A stretch of DNA of 64,000 nucleotides from Marinobacter piscis (GCF_007671655.1 NZ_VCGX01000002.1:1070881-1134880); one strand, 5' to 3'. Counted from the stretch's first letter, positions 9,613 through 19,937 are shown. The notes: generated by a model not told the origin, from the sequence alone. Numbers and translations are program-made.

Positions 9613-10173
9613 TTAATCTTTCCCTGGTACGCGATCCCCAGCACCCTGGCCAGCCACAGTCATAAAAATGTACTTAAAGTAAGCGCCCACTGTCAGGTTC
9701 TCCAGCATCTTCTGGTCCGTCTCCGCCAGCAACACAGGTGTAGACATATCGATATCATTCACCTGCGCCAACCCGGTAATACCTGGCCGGGCAGCCAACA
9801 CACCACGCTGCTCACGCTCGGCAATAAGCTCTTCCTGATTGAACAAACAAGGCCGGGGCCCCACCAGGCTCATTTCGCCTTTCAGCACATTCCACAACTG
9901 CGGCAACTCATCCAGCTTGGTACGGCGAAGAAAGTGCCCGAAAGGCGTAATCGCACTGGCACTGGCCAGGTGGCTGGCGACAGAGGCGGTGTCTTTTTTC
10001 ATGGTGCGGAACTTCACCAGAGTGAACGGCTTTTTGTTGCGCCCTACCCGCTCCTGTCGAAAAACCGGAGAGCCGGTATCGAAAAAGCCAATAACCACCA
10101 GAACCAACAGCACCGGGAAGCCGAACAGCAAACCAAACAACGAAAAGAAAAAATCAAATAACCGAATCAACAT
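9613..10173 (-). CDS. Initiating sugar-1-phosphate transferase, PglC-like (bacterial sugar transferase family)
   Basis: Predicted monotopic phosphoglycosyl transferase that moves a sugar-1-phosphate from a UDP-sugar to undecaprenyl phosphate, the first step of repeat-unit assembly at the inner membrane. The 186-residue size is that of minimal PglC-type enzymes, without the extra membrane domain of WbaP. A re-entrant hydrophobic helix covers residues 2-30. Catalytic signatures are VKFRTM, the DE pair in DELPQLWNVLKGEMS, LVGPRP and RPGITGLAQV. It overlaps the end of the upstream epimerase gene by 7 bases. With the WbpM-type dehydratase and WbpV-like reductase/epimerase in the locus, a QuiNAc- or FucNAc-type first sugar is likely. 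Confidence 0.9.
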   Translation of the reverse strand: MLIRLFDFFFSLFGLLFGFPVLLVLVVIGFFDTGSPVFRQERVGRNKKPFTLVKFRTMKKDTASVASHLASASAITPFGHFLRRTKLDELPQLWNVLKGEMSLVGPRPCLFNQEELIAEREQRGVLAARPGITGLAQVNDIDMSTPVLLAETDQKMLENLTVGAYFKYIFMTVAGQGAGDRVPGKD

Positions 10174-11123
10174 TCATTCTCCGAAACAAAACAACGCCGA
10201 AGCCCGTCCTCCACCGACAGTGGCGGCTCCCAGCCCAATAGATTACGCGCCTTGGAAATATCCACCTGCAATGAACCCAGCAAACGCTGGGCAACGGCTT
10301 TCTTACCCAACAAACCGGCACCGAACGTCAGCATACCTGCAGGCACGGGAATCAGCCGGGCAGGCTTACCCATGGCCCGGCCGACGCCCCTAAGTAATTC
10401 AGTGGTGGAAACATCCTGGCCATCACCGGCAAGGAATACCTGGTTCGCCGCAGCGGGGTGATCAATGCACGTAATGATTAAATCAACCAGGTTGTCCAAA
10501 GCCACGAGTGAACGCTTGTTGTGAATGGCGCCCAGGGGCAGCGGCAACCCTTTCTCAACTAACTTGATCATACTCGCGAAGTTGCCCTTTACACCTGGCC
10601 CATACACCAGAGGCGGGCGAATGATGACAACCTCCATCCCGGTTTCAGAAGCAATCTCATGCAGGCCAGTCTCAGCCTCCAGCTTGGAAACACCATAGGG
10701 ATCTTCAGGTGCCGGCACATCCTCAGCAGTAAAGGGTTTGCCCAAGGAAGTCTGTTCACCGTTAACCTTGATTGAGCTGATATAGATAAAACGAGACAGT
10801 CCCGCTTTCGCAGCCTGGCGGGCAAGATTAAGCGTGCCTTCTACGTTAACTTTGCGGTACTCCGCCAACGGGTCTGGCAATTCATCTTTCATGATATGGG
10901 CGCGGGCGGCGATATGAACAACAGTAGTTTGCCCAGCCAAAGCCTCACACCAATCAGTTTCCTCACTCAATTCTTTGACAACAACCTCATTGCCACAAAC
11001 CGCACTATCCAACCGTCGAACGGCACACGTCAATTTAAAATCGCCTTGCTCATCAACCTGACGAGCAAGGCGTTTACCAACAAACCCGGTGGCACCTGTC
11101 AGCAAAACGTTCACAGGGTCCAA
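10167..11123 (-). CDS. NAD-dependent epimerase/4-ketoreductase, WbpV-like
   Basis: Extended SDR enzyme of 318 residues. The NAD fold is GATGFVGKRLA near residue 9, the serine of the triad is in YISSIKVNGE, and the YxxxK motif is YGVSKLEAE near 143. The closest family I can name is WbpV/Gne-like reductases and epimerases found beside wbpM-type dehydratases, where they finish synthesis of UDP-QuiNAc or UDP-FucNAc. It is followed by an initiating transferase (7-base overlap), the same pairing as wbpV-wbpL in P. aeruginosa O6. The product assignment is inference from context. Confidence 0.8.
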   Translation of the reverse strand: MDPVNVLLTGATGFVGKRLARQVDEQGDFKLTCAVRRLDSAVCGNEVVVKELSEETDWCEALAGQTTVVHIAARAHIMKDELPDPLAEYRKVNVEGTLNLARQAAKAGLSRFIYISSIKVNGEQTSLGKPFTAEDVPAPEDPYGVSKLEAETGLHEIASETGMEVVIIRPPLVYGPGVKGNFASMIKLVEKGLPLPLGAIHNKRSLVALDNLVDLIITCIDHPAAANQVFLAGDGQDVSTTELLRGVGRAMGKPARLIPVPAGMLTFGAGLLGKKAVAQRLLGSLQVDISKARNLLGWEPPLSVEDGLRRCFVSENEC

Positions 11124-11129
11124 CGCCTT

Positions 11130-12272
11130 TTATCCTCGTTCACCTAAAACTCCTCTGTAAATCTGCAAGTGCTGGTCGACAATTTTCTCAATGGCGAACT
11201 CTTCCTCAGCCAAGACTCTGCCGGCCGCACCCATTTTTTTTCGGAGCTCTGGCTGCTCCACAAGAGTTTGAATAGCATCAGCCAAAGCGATTGAATCCTT
11301 CACAGGCACCAGTAAACCGGTTTCGCCAGGAGTAATTGCGTCACGGCAACCTGGCACATCGGTTGTTACAACCGCACGCCCACAGGCAGCAGCTTCTACA
11401 AGGCCTTTTGGCAAGCCTTCACGGTAAGAAGGCAGACATACTATATTCGCTGAGGCATATTGTTCCGCTATATCCGAACGGAATCCTAACAGCTCTACGG
11501 CTCCCTCCTCTTCCCATGCATCAAGCTCTGCTTGAGTAACACTGCTCACGTTACCTGGGTCCGAAGAGCCAATCAGTTTCATATCAACAGCAACACCACG
11601 ATGTCTTAACTCGCGGGCAGCCTCTACAAACTCAAACACCCCTTTATCTCGTAACAGCCGCGCTGCCATGACAACGACAATTTTTCCTTCAGGCTCTGGC
11701 AGATAGGGATATTCGTGAAGAGACACGCCCGACCCGCGAATCATGCGGGCATTCTGCTCGGACAGTGCACCTATAGACAGCAACGTATCTCTGTCGTCCG
11801 GATTCTGAAAAATGACTGCCAGACTCTTTTGTTGAAACGCCGCTGTGTATAACTTGCCTATCAGCCAACGACGCGCTTTCCCAAGCGGCGACTCCGCAAG
11901 GAAGACCGTCCCCAGTCCCGATACAGCAGAAACCACTCCAGGCACCTTTGACAAACGAGCTGCCAACCCACCGTATAAAACGGGCTTTATCGTAATCAGG
12001 TGCGCAAGATCCGGCTTAATCTGTCGAAAAAGCTTCTCAAGGCTAACCAGTGTTCTCAACTCCACAATCGGGTTTTGCCCACTTCGGGCGAAACTCACAA
12101 CATGGTGGTGAAAGCCTTCCGCTTCAATCTGACTAACTGCTGCCCCATGGGCTGAAGCAATGTGCACTTCATAACCCGCCTTCTTTGCAGCAACGGCTAA
12201 TTGCAATCTGTGCGAGAGAAAGAACTCGGGGGCATTAACAACAAAAAGTATCTTTTTCTTGGAGCCAGCCAA
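11130..12272 (-). CDS. Glycosyltransferase family 4 (GT-B)
   Basis: A 380-residue retaining glycosyltransferase of the GT4 family, acting on the cytoplasmic face of the membrane to extend the lipid-linked repeat unit. The N-terminal acceptor domain begins ILFVVNAPEFFLSHRL. The C-terminal donor domain carries AARLLRDKGVFEFVEAA and the EX7E region SYREGLPKGLVEAAACG near residue 290. It resembles PglA/WbpT-type transferases of cell-surface clusters. It lies 7 bases from the neighbouring genes on each side, consistent with one operon. Donor and linkage cannot be read from the sequence. Confidence 0.88.
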   Translation of the reverse strand: MAGSKKKILFVVNAPEFFLSHRLQLAVAAKKAGYEVHIASAHGAAVSQIEAEGFHHHVVSFARSGQNPIVELRTLVSLEKLFRQIKPDLAHLITIKPVLYGGLAARLSKVPGVVSAVSGLGTVFLAESPLGKARRWLIGKLYTAAFQQKSLAVIFQNPDDRDTLLSIGALSEQNARMIRGSGVSLHEYPYLPEPEGKIVVVMAARLLRDKGVFEFVEAARELRHRGVAVDMKLIGSSDPGNVSSVTQAELDAWEEEGAVELLGFRSDIAEQYASANIVCLPSYREGLPKGLVEAAACGRAVVTTDVPGCRDAITPGETGLLVPVKDSIALADAIQTLVEQPELRKKMGAAGRVLAEEEFAIEKIVDQHLQIYRGVLGERG

Positions 12273-12279
12273 TCCGTTG

Positions 12280-13302
12280 TTACCCTACATTCTGGATATA
12301 CCAAGGCATAGCCTTAGCAATCCCGTCCATAATCCGAAACTCCGGCGCGTACCCGAGTTTATCAGCCGCCTTACTAATATCTGCCTGAGAGTGCCTTACA
12401 TCCCCTGCCCGGAAATCACGATACACCGGTGATTTCTCATACGGCTTGCCGTTTTCAGCCAGTGCCGACTGCAGGGCATGGAAAAGGTCGTTCAGTGTGG
12501 TGCGGTCGCCCACGGCCACGTTGTAGACCTCATCTTTGGCTTCAGCGGATGCCGTGGCTGACAGCAAGTTGGCCTGCACAGCATTTTCTACAAAACAGAA
12601 ATCCCGGCTGGTTTCACCATCGCCGTTGATAAATACGTCATCACCCGAAATCATCGAGGCGGTCCATTTCGGGATGACAGCGGCATAGGCACCATTTGGG
12701 TCCTGACGTTTGCCAAACACGTTAAAATAGCGCAGGCCGATGGTGTTAAAGCCATAAGTTTTGGCGAATACATCCGCGTACAGCTCATTCACGTATTTGG
12801 TGACAGCGTAGGGCGAAAGTGGCTTACCAATATTTTCCTCCACCTTCGGCAATGCGGGGTGGTCACCATAAGTCGAGCTGCTGGCCGCATAAGTAAAGCT
12901 TTGAACGCCAGCATCCCGTGCCGCAACCAGCATGTTGAGAAAGCCCGTAATGTTAGCGGCATTCGTGGTAACCGGGTCTTTTATAGAGCGTGGCACAGAG
13001 CCCAACGCCGCCTGGTGAAGAACATAATCCACCCCCTCACAGGCTTTCTCGCAGTCAGTCTGGTTGCAGATATCGCCTTCAACAAACTGGAAACGATTCC
13101 ACTGCTCAGGCGTGACGAGGTTTTGAACCTCGTCCAGGTTGTGCTGGTGGCCAGTTGCAAAATTATCCAGCCCAACCACTTGCTGATCCAACTTCAGCAA
13201 GTGTTCCAGCAAATTCGACCCGATAAAACCTGCCACGCCAGTTACGAGCCAGGTTTTGGGGTTTTGCCTGAGAGTTTCGAGTAGATTTTGATAAGCCGTC
13301 AT
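12280..13302 (-). CDS. wbpP: UDP-N-acetylglucosamine 4-epimerase WbpP
   Basis: Interconverts UDP-GlcNAc and UDP-GalNAc. The 340 residues follow P. aeruginosa WbpP closely from memory of that protein: NAD fold [12 protein letters not shown] near 23, [25 protein letters not shown], the serine triad region [25 protein letters not shown] with YxxxK, and [11 protein letters not shown]. It directly follows a UDP-HexNAc dehydrogenase gene, and the WbpP-WbpO pair makes UDP-GalNAcA in P. aeruginosa O6 and in the Vi antigen pathway (TviC-TviB). Start ATG at 13302 gives the normal length. Confidence 0.94.
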   Translation of the reverse strand: MTAYQNLLETLRQNPKTWLVTGVAGFIGSNLLEHLLKLDQQVVGLDNFATGHQHNLDEVQNLVTPEQWNRFQFVEGDICNQTDCEKACEGVDYVLHQAALGSVPRSIKDPVTTNAANITGFLNMLVAARDAGVQSFTYAASSSTYGDHPALPKVEENIGKPLSPYAVTKYVNELYADVFAKTYGFNTIGLRYFNVFGKRQDPNGAYAAVIPKWTASMISGDDVFINGDGETSRDFCFVENAVQANLLSATASAEAKDEVYNVAVGDRTTLNDLFHALQSALAENGKPYEKSPVYRDFRAGDVRHSQADISKAADKLGYAPEFRIMDGIAKAMPWYIQNVG

Positions 13303-13350
13303 AGTGCCTCGTGAAATTAACCTGTAATTGAATCGCTTCGGAGCTGCACC

Positions 13351-14613
13351 TTAAAGGCGACAATCCGCCTCACCCAACGGCAAGATGCCTTTCAGGTCAT
13401 ACAGCACACCCTCTGCCGTCAGATAACCCCGAATATCACTGGCACTCATTTCTGCGTACTCGCGGTGCGGCACCGCCATAATCACGCCGCTGTAGCTACC
13501 CTGCGCCGGCTTATCGGTCAAGCTGATGCCGTATTCATGCTCCGCCTCGGCGTTATCTGCCCAGCAGTCAGTTACGTCCACCTGACAGCCAAATTCTTCC
13601 AATTCTTTCACCACATCAATCACACGGGTATTGCGCAAATCCGGGCAGTTTTCTTTGAAGGTGAAGCCCATTACCAGCACCCGTGCATTAGCGATGGTGT
13701 GGCCCGTTTTGATCATGGCTTTTACCAGTTCAGAAGCCACGTAGGGACCCATGCCATCATTCGTACGGCGGCCCGCCAATATGACTTCCGGGTGGTAGCC
13801 AATGGCTTGGGCTTTGTGTGTGAGATAGTACGGGTCTACCCCAATGCAGTGGCCGCCTACAAGACCAGGCTTGAACGGTAGGAAGTTCCATTTTGTTCCA
13901 GCGGCTGCCAGCACTTCATGGGTATCAATACCCAACTTGGCGAAGATCATGGCCAGCTCGTTCATCAGCGCAATATTCAGGTCCCGCTGGGTATTTTCAA
14001 TTACCTTTGCAGCTTCCGCGACCTTGATGGAGCTTGCTTTGTGGGTACCGGCGGTGATGATATCCGCGTATAGGGAGTCCACTTCCTCGGCAATTGCGGG
14101 AGTAGAGCCTGAGGTGACCTTAGCGATTGTGGTTACCCGGTGTTCCTTATCACCCGGGTTAATCCGTTCCGGACTGTAACCAACAAAGAAGTCTTCATTA
14201 AACTTCAAGCCCGACACACGCTCTAGTACAGGCATACACACTTCTTCGGTTGCGCCAGGGTATACCGTAGATTCATAAATCACGATATCCCCAGATTTAA
14301 GAACCTCGCCCAAACTCTCACTTGCCTTCACCAACGGAGTAAGGTCCGGCGTTTTATAGTCATCAATGGGTGTTGGCACGGTGACGATAAATATTGTGCA
14401 ACCTGCGATGTCGCCCAACGAGTCGGTGAACGAAAGCTGGGAAGCAGCGGCCAGCTCCTCAGTAGACACCTCACGTGTATAGTCCTCACTCTTTCTCAGC
14501 TCGGTAATACGTTTGGTGCTGATATCAAAACCGACAACGGGGCGTTTTTCACCAAAGGCTACAGCGAGTGGAAGGCCTACGTAGCCGAGGCCTATAACAG
14601 CAATTTTTTTCAT
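13351..14613 (-). CDS. wbpO: UDP-N-acetyl-D-hexosamine dehydrogenase WbpO/TviB, copy 1
   Basis: Oxidises UDP-GalNAc (or UDP-GlcNAc) at C6 to the uronic acid with NAD+. The 420 residues show the NAD fold [14 protein letters not shown] at residue 6, the substrate segment [15 protein letters not shown] near 160, the catalytic cysteine in [15 protein letters not shown] near 258, and the C-terminal nucleotide-sugar domain [15 protein letters not shown]. It is 48 bases upstream of wbpP, the order used in UDP-GalNAcA clusters. A second full-length paralogue lies at 19938-21212. Confidence 0.93.
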   Translation of the reverse strand: MKKIAVIGLGYVGLPLAVAFGEKRPVVGFDISTKRITELRKSEDYTREVSTEELAAASQLSFTDSLGDIAGCTIFIVTVPTPIDDYKTPDLTPLVKASESLGEVLKSGDIVIYESTVYPGATEEVCMPVLERVSGLKFNEDFFVGYSPERINPGDKEHRVTTIAKVTSGSTPAIAEEVDSLYADIITAGTHKASSIKVAEAAKVIENTQRDLNIALMNELAMIFAKLGIDTHEVLAAAGTKWNFLPFKPGLVGGHCIGVDPYYLTHKAQAIGYHPEVILAGRRTNDGMGPYVASELVKAMIKTGHTIANARVLVMGFTFKENCPDLRNTRVIDVVKELEEFGCQVDVTDCWADNAEAEHEYGISLTDKPAQGSYSGVIMAVPHREYAEMSASDIRGYLTAEGVLYDLKGILPLGEADCRL

Positions 14614-14705
14614 TTAATTCTCCCTGAACCAGCGCATCAACGTTGCAATGCTTTCTTTAATTCACAACTTCGTATCATTAAAGTTACGATTACTATGCCT
14701 GATGT

Positions 14706-15881
14706 TTACCCAGCACGCCTGACACGCCAACGAGGTGGTGCAAAAGGTTTAAAGATTGACCGAACATGGCAATCCGCGCACACGAACAGCACGAAAATAA
14801 CAATGAATGGATAGCGATAACGCGCAGACGTTCCATAATTGAATACCACCAGACCGTATATAGACAGCGCGAAAATCATAAATAAAAGCCAGAAAACCAG
14901 CTGCTTTGGTACCCGATGCCATGCAGATCGAGCAATTAATGCTAGGAAACCAACCACTGCCAAATTTTCTACCGACTGAATAAGCTGCAAGAAACCTTGA
15001 GACTCCCAAGGAAGAGGCTTTAATAAGAAATAAAATCCACTAATCATTCCCTCTTTCACAAACTCCCCAGGTCCCTCAATCAGTTCGAGCTGGTCTGTGA
15101 CACCACCATCCTCCCTAAACATGGCTGCACGAAAATGGTTCACCAATGGCAACGCTATCGGTGATACAGCCACCAGACCAACCAAACTAATGATCACAGT
15201 GAGAATTCCTCGCCACACTGTTACACCCTTAGAGCGGATATCAAGCAACACATAAATCAGCAGAACGGGCATCAAAATGAAAAAGTTTTGGAACTTTATC
15301 GCATACAAAGGAACAAAAACCAAAAACATAGGCAACCACCGTCCTTCTCTGCCAAACTGAACGGCCATTACCATAAATACAAAAATAAAGGTATCACGTA
15401 GCGAAAGACCTGTGTATAGAGCCATGCTGGGGTAAAGCAAGAAAAACCACATAGATACTGGAGTAAAAACTTGCTTCTTATATAACCAGAAAAAAAGGGC
15501 TATCCATAGAAAGGTATTAAAAAAACCTAGGCTAATAGGCGAGACTGCCAGCGGCATAGGCACGAATGACAACAATGCTGCGGCCTGCTCTACATTTCCA
15601 CCGGCTGCCCAAGCATCTACCACCGACAGATCACCGGCGCGAATTGCATTGAATTGCCGCCAATACTTAAACTGATCAGACATATAACTGGTGGGGAAAA
15701 GAAAATCGTTCAAGAAAAAAGGTATGAGGCAATGCAACATCAGTACTAACTGAACTGCGAGCCTAACTCGAAAGAGCTTGCAGCCAAGAAGAACACATAA
15801 TGCACAGATAAAGAAATTAGGCAAGTCGTAGAATCGCATGCCTAGAAAACCTGCCGACATCACCCAATTAAGATCTGTCAT
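14706..15881 (-). CDS. Putative O-antigen/capsule polymerase (Wzy-like)
   Basis: A 391-residue polytopic membrane protein with about ten hydrophobic segments and a longer hydrophilic loop near residues 225-260 (HFRAAMFREDGG to ELIEGPGEF). Such proteins vary too much for sequence naming. I call it Wzy because it is the only polytopic protein in the glycosyltransferase block, it has EpsG/Wzy-like topology, and the locus has Wzx, Wzz, Wza and Wzi but no other polymerase. The SLRDTFIFVF segment resembles the conserved arginine-containing region of EpsG-type proteins. It acts, if correct, at the periplasmic face of the inner membrane. Confidence 0.65.
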   Translation of the reverse strand: MTDLNWVMSAGFLGMRFYDLPNFFICALCVLLGCKLFRVRLAVQLVLMLHCLIPFFLNDFLFPTSYMSDQFKYWRQFNAIRAGDLSVVDAWAAGGNVEQAAALLSFVPMPLAVSPISLGFFNTFLWIALFFWLYKKQVFTPVSMWFFLLYPSMALYTGLSLRDTFIFVFMVMAVQFGREGRWLPMFLVFVPLYAIKFQNFFILMPVLLIYVLLDIRSKGVTVWRGILTVIISLVGLVAVSPIALPLVNHFRAAMFREDGGVTDQLELIEGPGEFVKEGMISGFYFLLKPLPWESQGFLQLIQSVENLAVVGFLALIARSAWHRVPKQLVFWLLFMIFALSIYGLVVFNYGTSARYRYPFIVIFVLFVCADCHVRSIFKPFAPPRWRVRRAG

Positions 15882-16185
15882 TTCACTAGCTCCAACTGCT
15901 TAAGCTGCCGAATGCGCTTTACAGGACAACTGTGTTTCAAGTTTCGAGAGTATCTGCGTGACTCTTCGCTTTCGAAAATAGTGGATAAAAGCCAATGGTT
16001 CCAAATACCTTGACAAACCCGGCTGTTAGCCTTGGCAGTTTCCATCAGACAGTGTAGGGCTGGCCTTAGTCGCTGAAGGGCCGACGAGGGACTAGGCTTT
16101 TTCGAACAGATTTAACGAGCAAATGGTTACCTCTACGCCAGTACTCAAGATGAACGGCCATATTTGTCTATCCAAACCTTCATCT
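15882..16185. other. Gene-free 304-bp gap in the glycosyltransferase block
   Basis: No complete gene fits here. On the minus strand a 31-codon open frame starting MAVHLEYWRRGNHLLVKS has a coding look but matches nothing I know, and the rest is broken in every frame. It may be the remains of a lost gene between the GT4 gene and the polymerase gene. No terminator hairpin or repeat is evident. Confidence 0.3.
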
Positions 16186-17310
16186 CTAACATTTTATAGT
16201 GGATTCAAAAATATCACGATAACGCTGGACTACGGAGTTTAAACTGAAGCACTCATGCATTCGCTCATGCGCACGCCCACCAAGCTCTTTCAGCCCTGAC
16301 TGCCCGAGATCAAGAGCTAAAACAGTCCTTTTGGCCAGTGCGCCGGGAGAATCCCCATCAACCACAAACCCCGTATTGCCTACTACCAGAGCCGCGTCAC
16401 CAACGTTAGTGACTAGCGCTGGAACGCCGCAAGCCATCGCTTCTCCCACGACGTTTGGAAAACCTTCCCCCCACAGAGAGGGCATGACAAGGAGATCAAA
16501 TGCAGGGTATAAAGTTTCCGGTGTAGCCGTAGGTCGAAGTAGTGTTACGTTCGACGACAGCCCTAGCTCACGCACCGCACTAGCTACTGAGCCATTATTC
16601 TCGGCTACGCCTGAGCCAATCATTACACAATGCGCGGACGGTTTTTCTCGAACAACTTCATAAAACGCTTCGAGCCATCCAATGTGGTTTTTCATAGGGT
16701 GTGATCGCCCAACAACACCTAATAGTAAGGCATCTGAACTAAGACCTAGTTTGGATCGCCAATGGCAACGGGTTTCATCATCAACACGGAAACGCGCCAG
16801 GTCAAACCCATTCGGCAAGACTACCCGCTTGCTTCGAGGATACCCAAGCAACTCATGCTGAGTTGCTGCCACCTCGCTGTTATAAATAACACGAGCAGGC
16901 GTTTTCGCTAATAGTTTTCCTGCCTTTATAGCCAGTCGAGTAGTTGTTTTTTCACGCGCAATATCATGAACCGAATGGCGAACATTCCACAATATTGGGC
17001 CTTTATGACCTAACAGAGCTGAGAGTGATGCGGCAACATTTCCATGATACATCCAACCCACAACAATATCAGGACGCTCAGTTTTTATCGCTATTCGCAA
17101 CGCGGCAAGCCAAGCCGGAGAGAAGCTTCGAGTCACACCGCCATGGTACAGATGAACACCTGCCTCTTTTAGCTCATCTGCCATCACCCCTGGCTTAAGC
17201 AATGAGAATACCACTGATTCATCTGGCATCCGCGTGACTAAGTTAGCTAGTTGCCGCTCAGCTCCACCTTGGTTCAAGCCAGTGATCACATGCAACACTT
17301 TTTTTTTCAT
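16186..17310 (-). CDS. Glycosyltransferase family 4
   Basis: A GT-B fold retaining glycosyltransferase of about 374 residues. The start KKKVLHVITGLNQGGAERQL is the family N-terminus (GGAE motif). The donor domain has VGRSHPMKNHIGWLEAF and the EX7E region LWGEGFPNVVGEAMACG near residue 285. I place the start at the ATG at 17310, which gives the family N-terminus; an ATG at 17328 would add six residues and lies 4 bases from the upstream stop. It presumably extends the lipid-linked repeat. Donor sugar unknown. Confidence 0.87.
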   Translation of the reverse strand: MKKKVLHVITGLNQGGAERQLANLVTRMPDESVVFSLLKPGVMADELKEAGVHLYHGGVTRSFSPAWLAALRIAIKTERPDIVVGWMYHGNVAASLSALLGHKGPILWNVRHSVHDIAREKTTTRLAIKAGKLLAKTPARVIYNSEVAATQHELLGYPRSKRVVLPNGFDLARFRVDDETRCHWRSKLGLSSDALLLGVVGRSHPMKNHIGWLEAFYEVVREKPSAHCVMIGSGVAENNGSVASAVRELGLSSNVTLLRPTATPETLYPAFDLLVMPSLWGEGFPNVVGEAMACGVPALVTNVGDAALVVGNTGFVVDGDSPGALAKRTVLALDLGQSGLKELGGRAHERMHECFSLNSVVQRYRDIFESTIKC

Positions 17311-17332
17311 ACAATAACTAGCGCCCATCTTT

Positions 17333-18841
17333 TTAGGAAGCCGTAATCGGATTAATCCACCGATTCTTATTAACCCAACAACTCAAAACGTAAAGCTTAT
17401 ACAACAGCCGGCCAGAAGTACCTGCCCCCCAGCCTTTCCCATCCATCCGCTTACGCAACCGCTGAACAACCTCACGCACCCCAGCCTGACTCCACAGTTC
17501 GCAGGCATAGATTTCATGGGTTATATCGTCCCAGTTTTGCAGCACTACGGAGCGAGAATCGTAGCTGAAGCCAAGCTTGCCAAGCTCATCCGAATCAAGC
17601 CCCAGGCGGTCTTTCAGGATTTTTCGGAGGATCAGTTTGTTTTTGAGAGTGGTGCGGTCAAAGAGGTGTTTTTCCGGGAGCTGTTGAAAGTATTTTGCAA
17701 TACCCTCATGCGCGAACGGCAGTACTAGGTTTGAATTAATGGAGTCGGAAAAATTCCGTGCCTTTCTCATGTGCATTTCCGCAATGGTCACCGACGAATA
17801 CACGGATGTTTTCAGATCAAACAAATCCCAATCTGCTCGCGCTAAGCTTTCATGCTTCCAGTGCCCGTAGACATTACTGGCGCCAGAAAAAATCTTCTTT
17901 GTGTCGCCCAGGCTAAACCCACTCATACCACACCACTCCGCCGGGGTACGCAGCATAGGGGTCATAACGCTTTCTGATTTAACCAAGTTACGCAACACAC
18001 TCGCGTTGTGTGCGAATTTAGCAAAAGGCATGGCTTTCAGGTCACGCGTAGTTGGCGGGGTGGTCATGTGGCTATCGTTGCCGCCGCCATCAATCACATT
18101 CGCCCCTTTCAGCTCCGGTATCTGGCAGGCGTAGAGTGGATATGCGAGCGTTACGTTGTCTGTACACGGAAAAGGCGCATTCACAAAGTAGTCGTGGATT
18201 GCCTGTTTGTGCTCCGACCTGAGCTTGTCTACCTCGTGCAAGACCTGGTGCCTGAAGCCGAGTTGTTTGGCAATCTTCGCGCTAATTTCGCTTTCGTCAA
18301 CCTTACCCTTGGACTTGTGGGTAATCAGCGTCACCTTGTCTTGCCAGCCAGCTTCCGCCAGCGCCAGGGCGATGCTGTTGCTGTCTTTGCCTGCGCTATG
18401 GAACAGAAAACTAGGCCGGGAAGGGTCTATACGGCTGATCGTGGCTTCCGCCAGCATTTCAAGGATCTTGTCCTCGTCCGGCTCCATTTCGCCGGGTGAT
18501 AACCGATTGCCATTCAGGAATGGGAATTCGTGGGTGAATTCGACCTCTACCTTGCCGTTTTGGGTTGATACCTTGGCTTGATCACCAATACCCAGAATAT
18601 AGATATCTTCGTAGGCGGTTTTAGGCGGCGGAACCACGCCGCTCTGTAGCAAGAAGGAGACGCCTTCGTTGGAGATGGCCAGTGGTTTGGGTACGCGGGA
18701 GTCGTCCAGTAGCTCGGTGATGGACTGGCTGTAGAGAAGGGTTGATTTGTCTTTTGGCCAGTAGAGGTATAGGGGGTGTTCGGCGGCTAGGTCTGATGCC
18801 AGATGATATTCCTGACAAATCGATAGATATTCCGATACCAT
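17333..18841 (-). CDS. Asparagine-synthase-like protein, possible uronamide synthetase
   Basis: A 502-residue protein with the ATP-pyrophosphatase domain of asparagine synthetase (PP-loop FHSAGKDSNS near residue 147) but without an N-terminal Cys2 glutaminase, so it must get ammonia elsewhere or do another ATP-dependent condensation. Known relatives in O-antigen clusters, such as WbpS of P. aeruginosa O6, amidate GalNAcA. The neighbouring wbpO and wbpP genes predict exactly that acid here. It starts immediately after the stop of the GT2 gene (TAAATG), indicating tight coupling. The fold is well supported; the amidation role is inference. Confidence 0.75.
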   Translation of the reverse strand: MVSEYLSICQEYHLASDLAAEHPLYLYWPKDKSTLLYSQSITELLDDSRVPKPLAISNEGVSFLLQSGVVPPPKTAYEDIYILGIGDQAKVSTQNGKVEVEFTHEFPFLNGNRLSPGEMEPDEDKILEMLAEATISRIDPSRPSFLFHSAGKDSNSIALALAEAGWQDKVTLITHKSKGKVDESEISAKIAKQLGFRHQVLHEVDKLRSEHKQAIHDYFVNAPFPCTDNVTLAYPLYACQIPELKGANVIDGGGNDSHMTTPPTTRDLKAMPFAKFAHNASVLRNLVKSESVMTPMLRTPAEWCGMSGFSLGDTKKIFSGASNVYGHWKHESLARADWDLFDLKTSVYSSVTIAEMHMRKARNFSDSINSNLVLPFAHEGIAKYFQQLPEKHLFDRTTLKNKLILRKILKDRLGLDSDELGKLGFSYDSRSVVLQNWDDITHEIYACELWSQAGVREVVQRLRKRMDGKGWGAGTSGRLLYKLYVLSCWVNKNRWINPITAS

Positions 18842-19801
18842 TTAAATCGCACCTTTAATAGATCTTGCAAGATTTATCACCTGAGATGGAAGTAAAGAAA
18901 CAAAAGACCAAAAACAACAAAATCCAAAATCTTTTTTTGTCCAGAAAAAATGAGAATATAATCTTCCCGAATCAAACCTACCAATTCTGCGAACCTCTAA
19001 CCAAGCTGTTCTTATGAGCCTGTTAGAATATGACCTCAGAGCTTGCAACTCACAGTCAGTTAGCTCTTCAGATACCTCTGCTACCATTTGCTTATTAATG
19101 TCTATACTCGGGACACTACTTTTCGATACACCAACAATATCTCTATAAGAGATAGAACCCACATGCGAAAGCCAAACCATTTCTTTCGCTTTAGACATCA
19201 AAACAACCCAAAGATAGAGGTCACCTGACCGATCACAACGACTCTCTGGAAACCAAATAGAGCTTGGCATCAATCTTTTATTTATCACGACAGAGTTGGT
19301 GTTATTGGGCCGTCTACCAGATTTACAGAGCTGCAAATATTCTAAAAATGTTATTGTCACGGGATTTGATTTTTGAGACAAAGAGAAGGCATCTCTTTTC
19401 CGAACATTTTTAAAATCAGCTATTCTGGCACATGAGAAAAACATGCAATCTGGATATTTGTTAATGCCCTCTTTCATTTTCATTAAATGTTCAGAGTACC
19501 ACTCATCATCTGCATCTAGAAAGGCAATCCATTTTGCTTTAGCTTCTGAGATACCAAGGTTTCTGGCAGCATATCCCCCTGGTCCAGGCTCATCGCGATA
19601 AAAAACTCGAATACGCGGATCGGTAAACTTTGCGACTTCAGCATTACTGTTATCCGTAGAGGGATCGCAAACCACAATCAGTTCAAAATTTGAGAACGAT
19701 TGGTTAAGAACCGACTCGATAGAACGCGATATGTGCAGCTCTTTATTATAAACCGGGACTATAACACTAAAAAATGGCAGCTCAGGGTCTTGCATTATCA
19801 C
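18842..19801 (-). CDS. Glycosyltransferase family 2
   Basis: A GT-A fold glycosyltransferase of 319 residues. The start SVIVPVYNKELHISRSIESV and the metal-binding FLDADDEW (DxD-like) near residue 95 are clear, and VVCDPSTDNS is the usual nucleotide-binding stretch. The base composition is visibly AT-richer than that of the flanking wbpO and asparagine-synthase-like genes, which suggests separate acquisition. It is directly coupled to the following gene (no intergenic base). Donor and acceptor unknown. The 136-bp gap upstream (19802-19937) shows no gene. Confidence 0.85.
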   Translation of the reverse strand: MIMQDPELPFFSVIVPVYNKELHISRSIESVLNQSFSNFELIVVCDPSTDNSNAEVAKFTDPRIRVFYRDEPGPGGYAARNLGISEAKAKWIAFLDADDEWYSEHLMKMKEGINKYPDCMFFSCARIADFKNVRKRDAFSLSQKSNPVTITFLEYLQLCKSGRRPNNTNSVVINKRLMPSSIWFPESRCDRSGDLYLWVVLMSKAKEMVWLSHVGSISYRDIVGVSKSSVPSIDINKQMVAEVSEELTDCELQALRSYSNRLIRTAWLEVRRIGRFDSGRLYSHFFWTKKDFGFCCFWSFVSLLPSQVINLARSIKGAI

Positions 19802-19937
19802 TCACTCAATTTTCTGATTTTTTATCTTTAGATGCAAGGCATTATCACCTCGCTCTAACAACAGCTCGATAAAATGTAGCTCGGTAAGCTCCGCATTACG
19901 TACTATAAATACATTCATTGCCATACATCTATGTGTG

